Shown here piece by piece: positions 30,053 to 30,167 of a DNA stretch of 30,167 nt. A program made the position numbers and the translations under genes. The DNA is from a virus. The notes under the pieces are model-generated. The model searched no databases, had not been told where the DNA came from, and worked only from the letters and a program-made list of their open reading frames with translations. Position 1 is the first letter of the stretch, and the number at the start of each line of letters is the position of its first letter. Location: positions 1 through 30,167 of the IMG/VR virus record IMGVR_UViG_3300006922_002050, one strand, 5' to 3'.

Positions 30053-30086
30053 CAAATTTATTCTTTGACATGAAATTTATTATAGA

Positions 30087-30105
30087 CCTATTAACTAACA
30101 ATAGG
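30087..30105. other. Short inverted repeat in the gap before the late promoter
   Basis: CCTATT/AATAGG arms surround a 7-nt loop, with no T-tract. The 115-base stretch 30053-30167 otherwise shows no supported gene; it is AT-rich and runs off the window. Confidence 0.35.
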
Positions 30106-30144
30106 ACCCAGTGTCTAAATGGTTGATTTTACAACATTTCTTAT

Positions 30145-30166
30145 TACTTTGTAACTACTTTGTAAC
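30145..30166. repeat. Two tandem copies of an 11-bp unit at the window edge
   Basis: The unit TACTTTGTAAC occurs twice without a gap and may continue past the window end. No function can be assigned. Confidence 0.6.
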
Positions 30167-30167
30167 T

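Overview
This window is a piece of a T4-like (myovirus-type) tailed phage genome. The sequence shows a nearly complete T4 core set on one strand: gp21, gp22 and gp23 (head), a gp19-like tail tube protein, UvsY, UvsW, gp55, gp47, gp46, gp45, gp44, gp62, RegA, gp43 and UvsX, in an order close to T4. Auxiliary genes (Hsp20, 2OG-Fe(II)-type oxygenases, an APS-kinase-like protein, B12-type radical SAM proteins) are of a kind common in aquatic T4-like phages. The host cannot be read from the sequence. All supported genes lie on the minus strand, so transcription runs from high to low coordinates.

Layout in transcription order. 30167-26640: late head genes (a 72-aa protein, gp21 protease, gp22 scaffold, gp23 capsid), started by a TATAAATA late promoter and closed by a UUCG terminator. 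26620-25200: small early-type genes (HNH nuclease and five small ORFs) behind three near-identical TTGACA-17-TAATGT promoters. 25210-24640: a gp19-like tail tube gene behind a late promoter embedded in a hairpin that would hide its ribosome binding site in read-through RNA. 24610-22660: UvsY and UvsW. 22670-16470: an accessory island with two paralogous radical SAM/B12-like proteins, an Lsm-like protein, three paralogous oxygenase-like proteins and a cytidylyltransferase. 16470-12600: gp55, two small ORFs, gp47, a zinc-ribbon microprotein and gp46. 12610-7550: gp45, gp44, a kinase/nucleotidyltransferase pair, dCMP deaminase, gp62, RegA and a cupin/JmjC-like protein. 7550-6890: an Hsp20 unit with a 26-aa membrane peptide. 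6880-1: gp43 DNA polymerase, a methyltransferase, a primase-polymerase-like protein, UDP-glucuronate 4-epimerase, UDP-glucose dehydrogenase and UvsX, which runs off the window edge.

The core genes form the replisome (gp43, gp44/62, gp45), the recombination machine (UvsX, UvsY, UvsW, gp46/47) and the late-transcription switch (gp55 acting with gp45). The most distinctive features are regulatory. Five early genes share a fixed 35-nt junction of -35, 17 nt, -10 and 6 nt up to the ATG, which predicts leaderless mRNAs. In four strong promoters the upstream gene's TGA stop lies inside the -35 box. One late gene carries a T4 gene-e-like hairpin switch. Several real genes are too short for common gene callers. 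No tRNA, CRISPR array or integration module was seen, and no intergenic gap exceeds about 130 bases.
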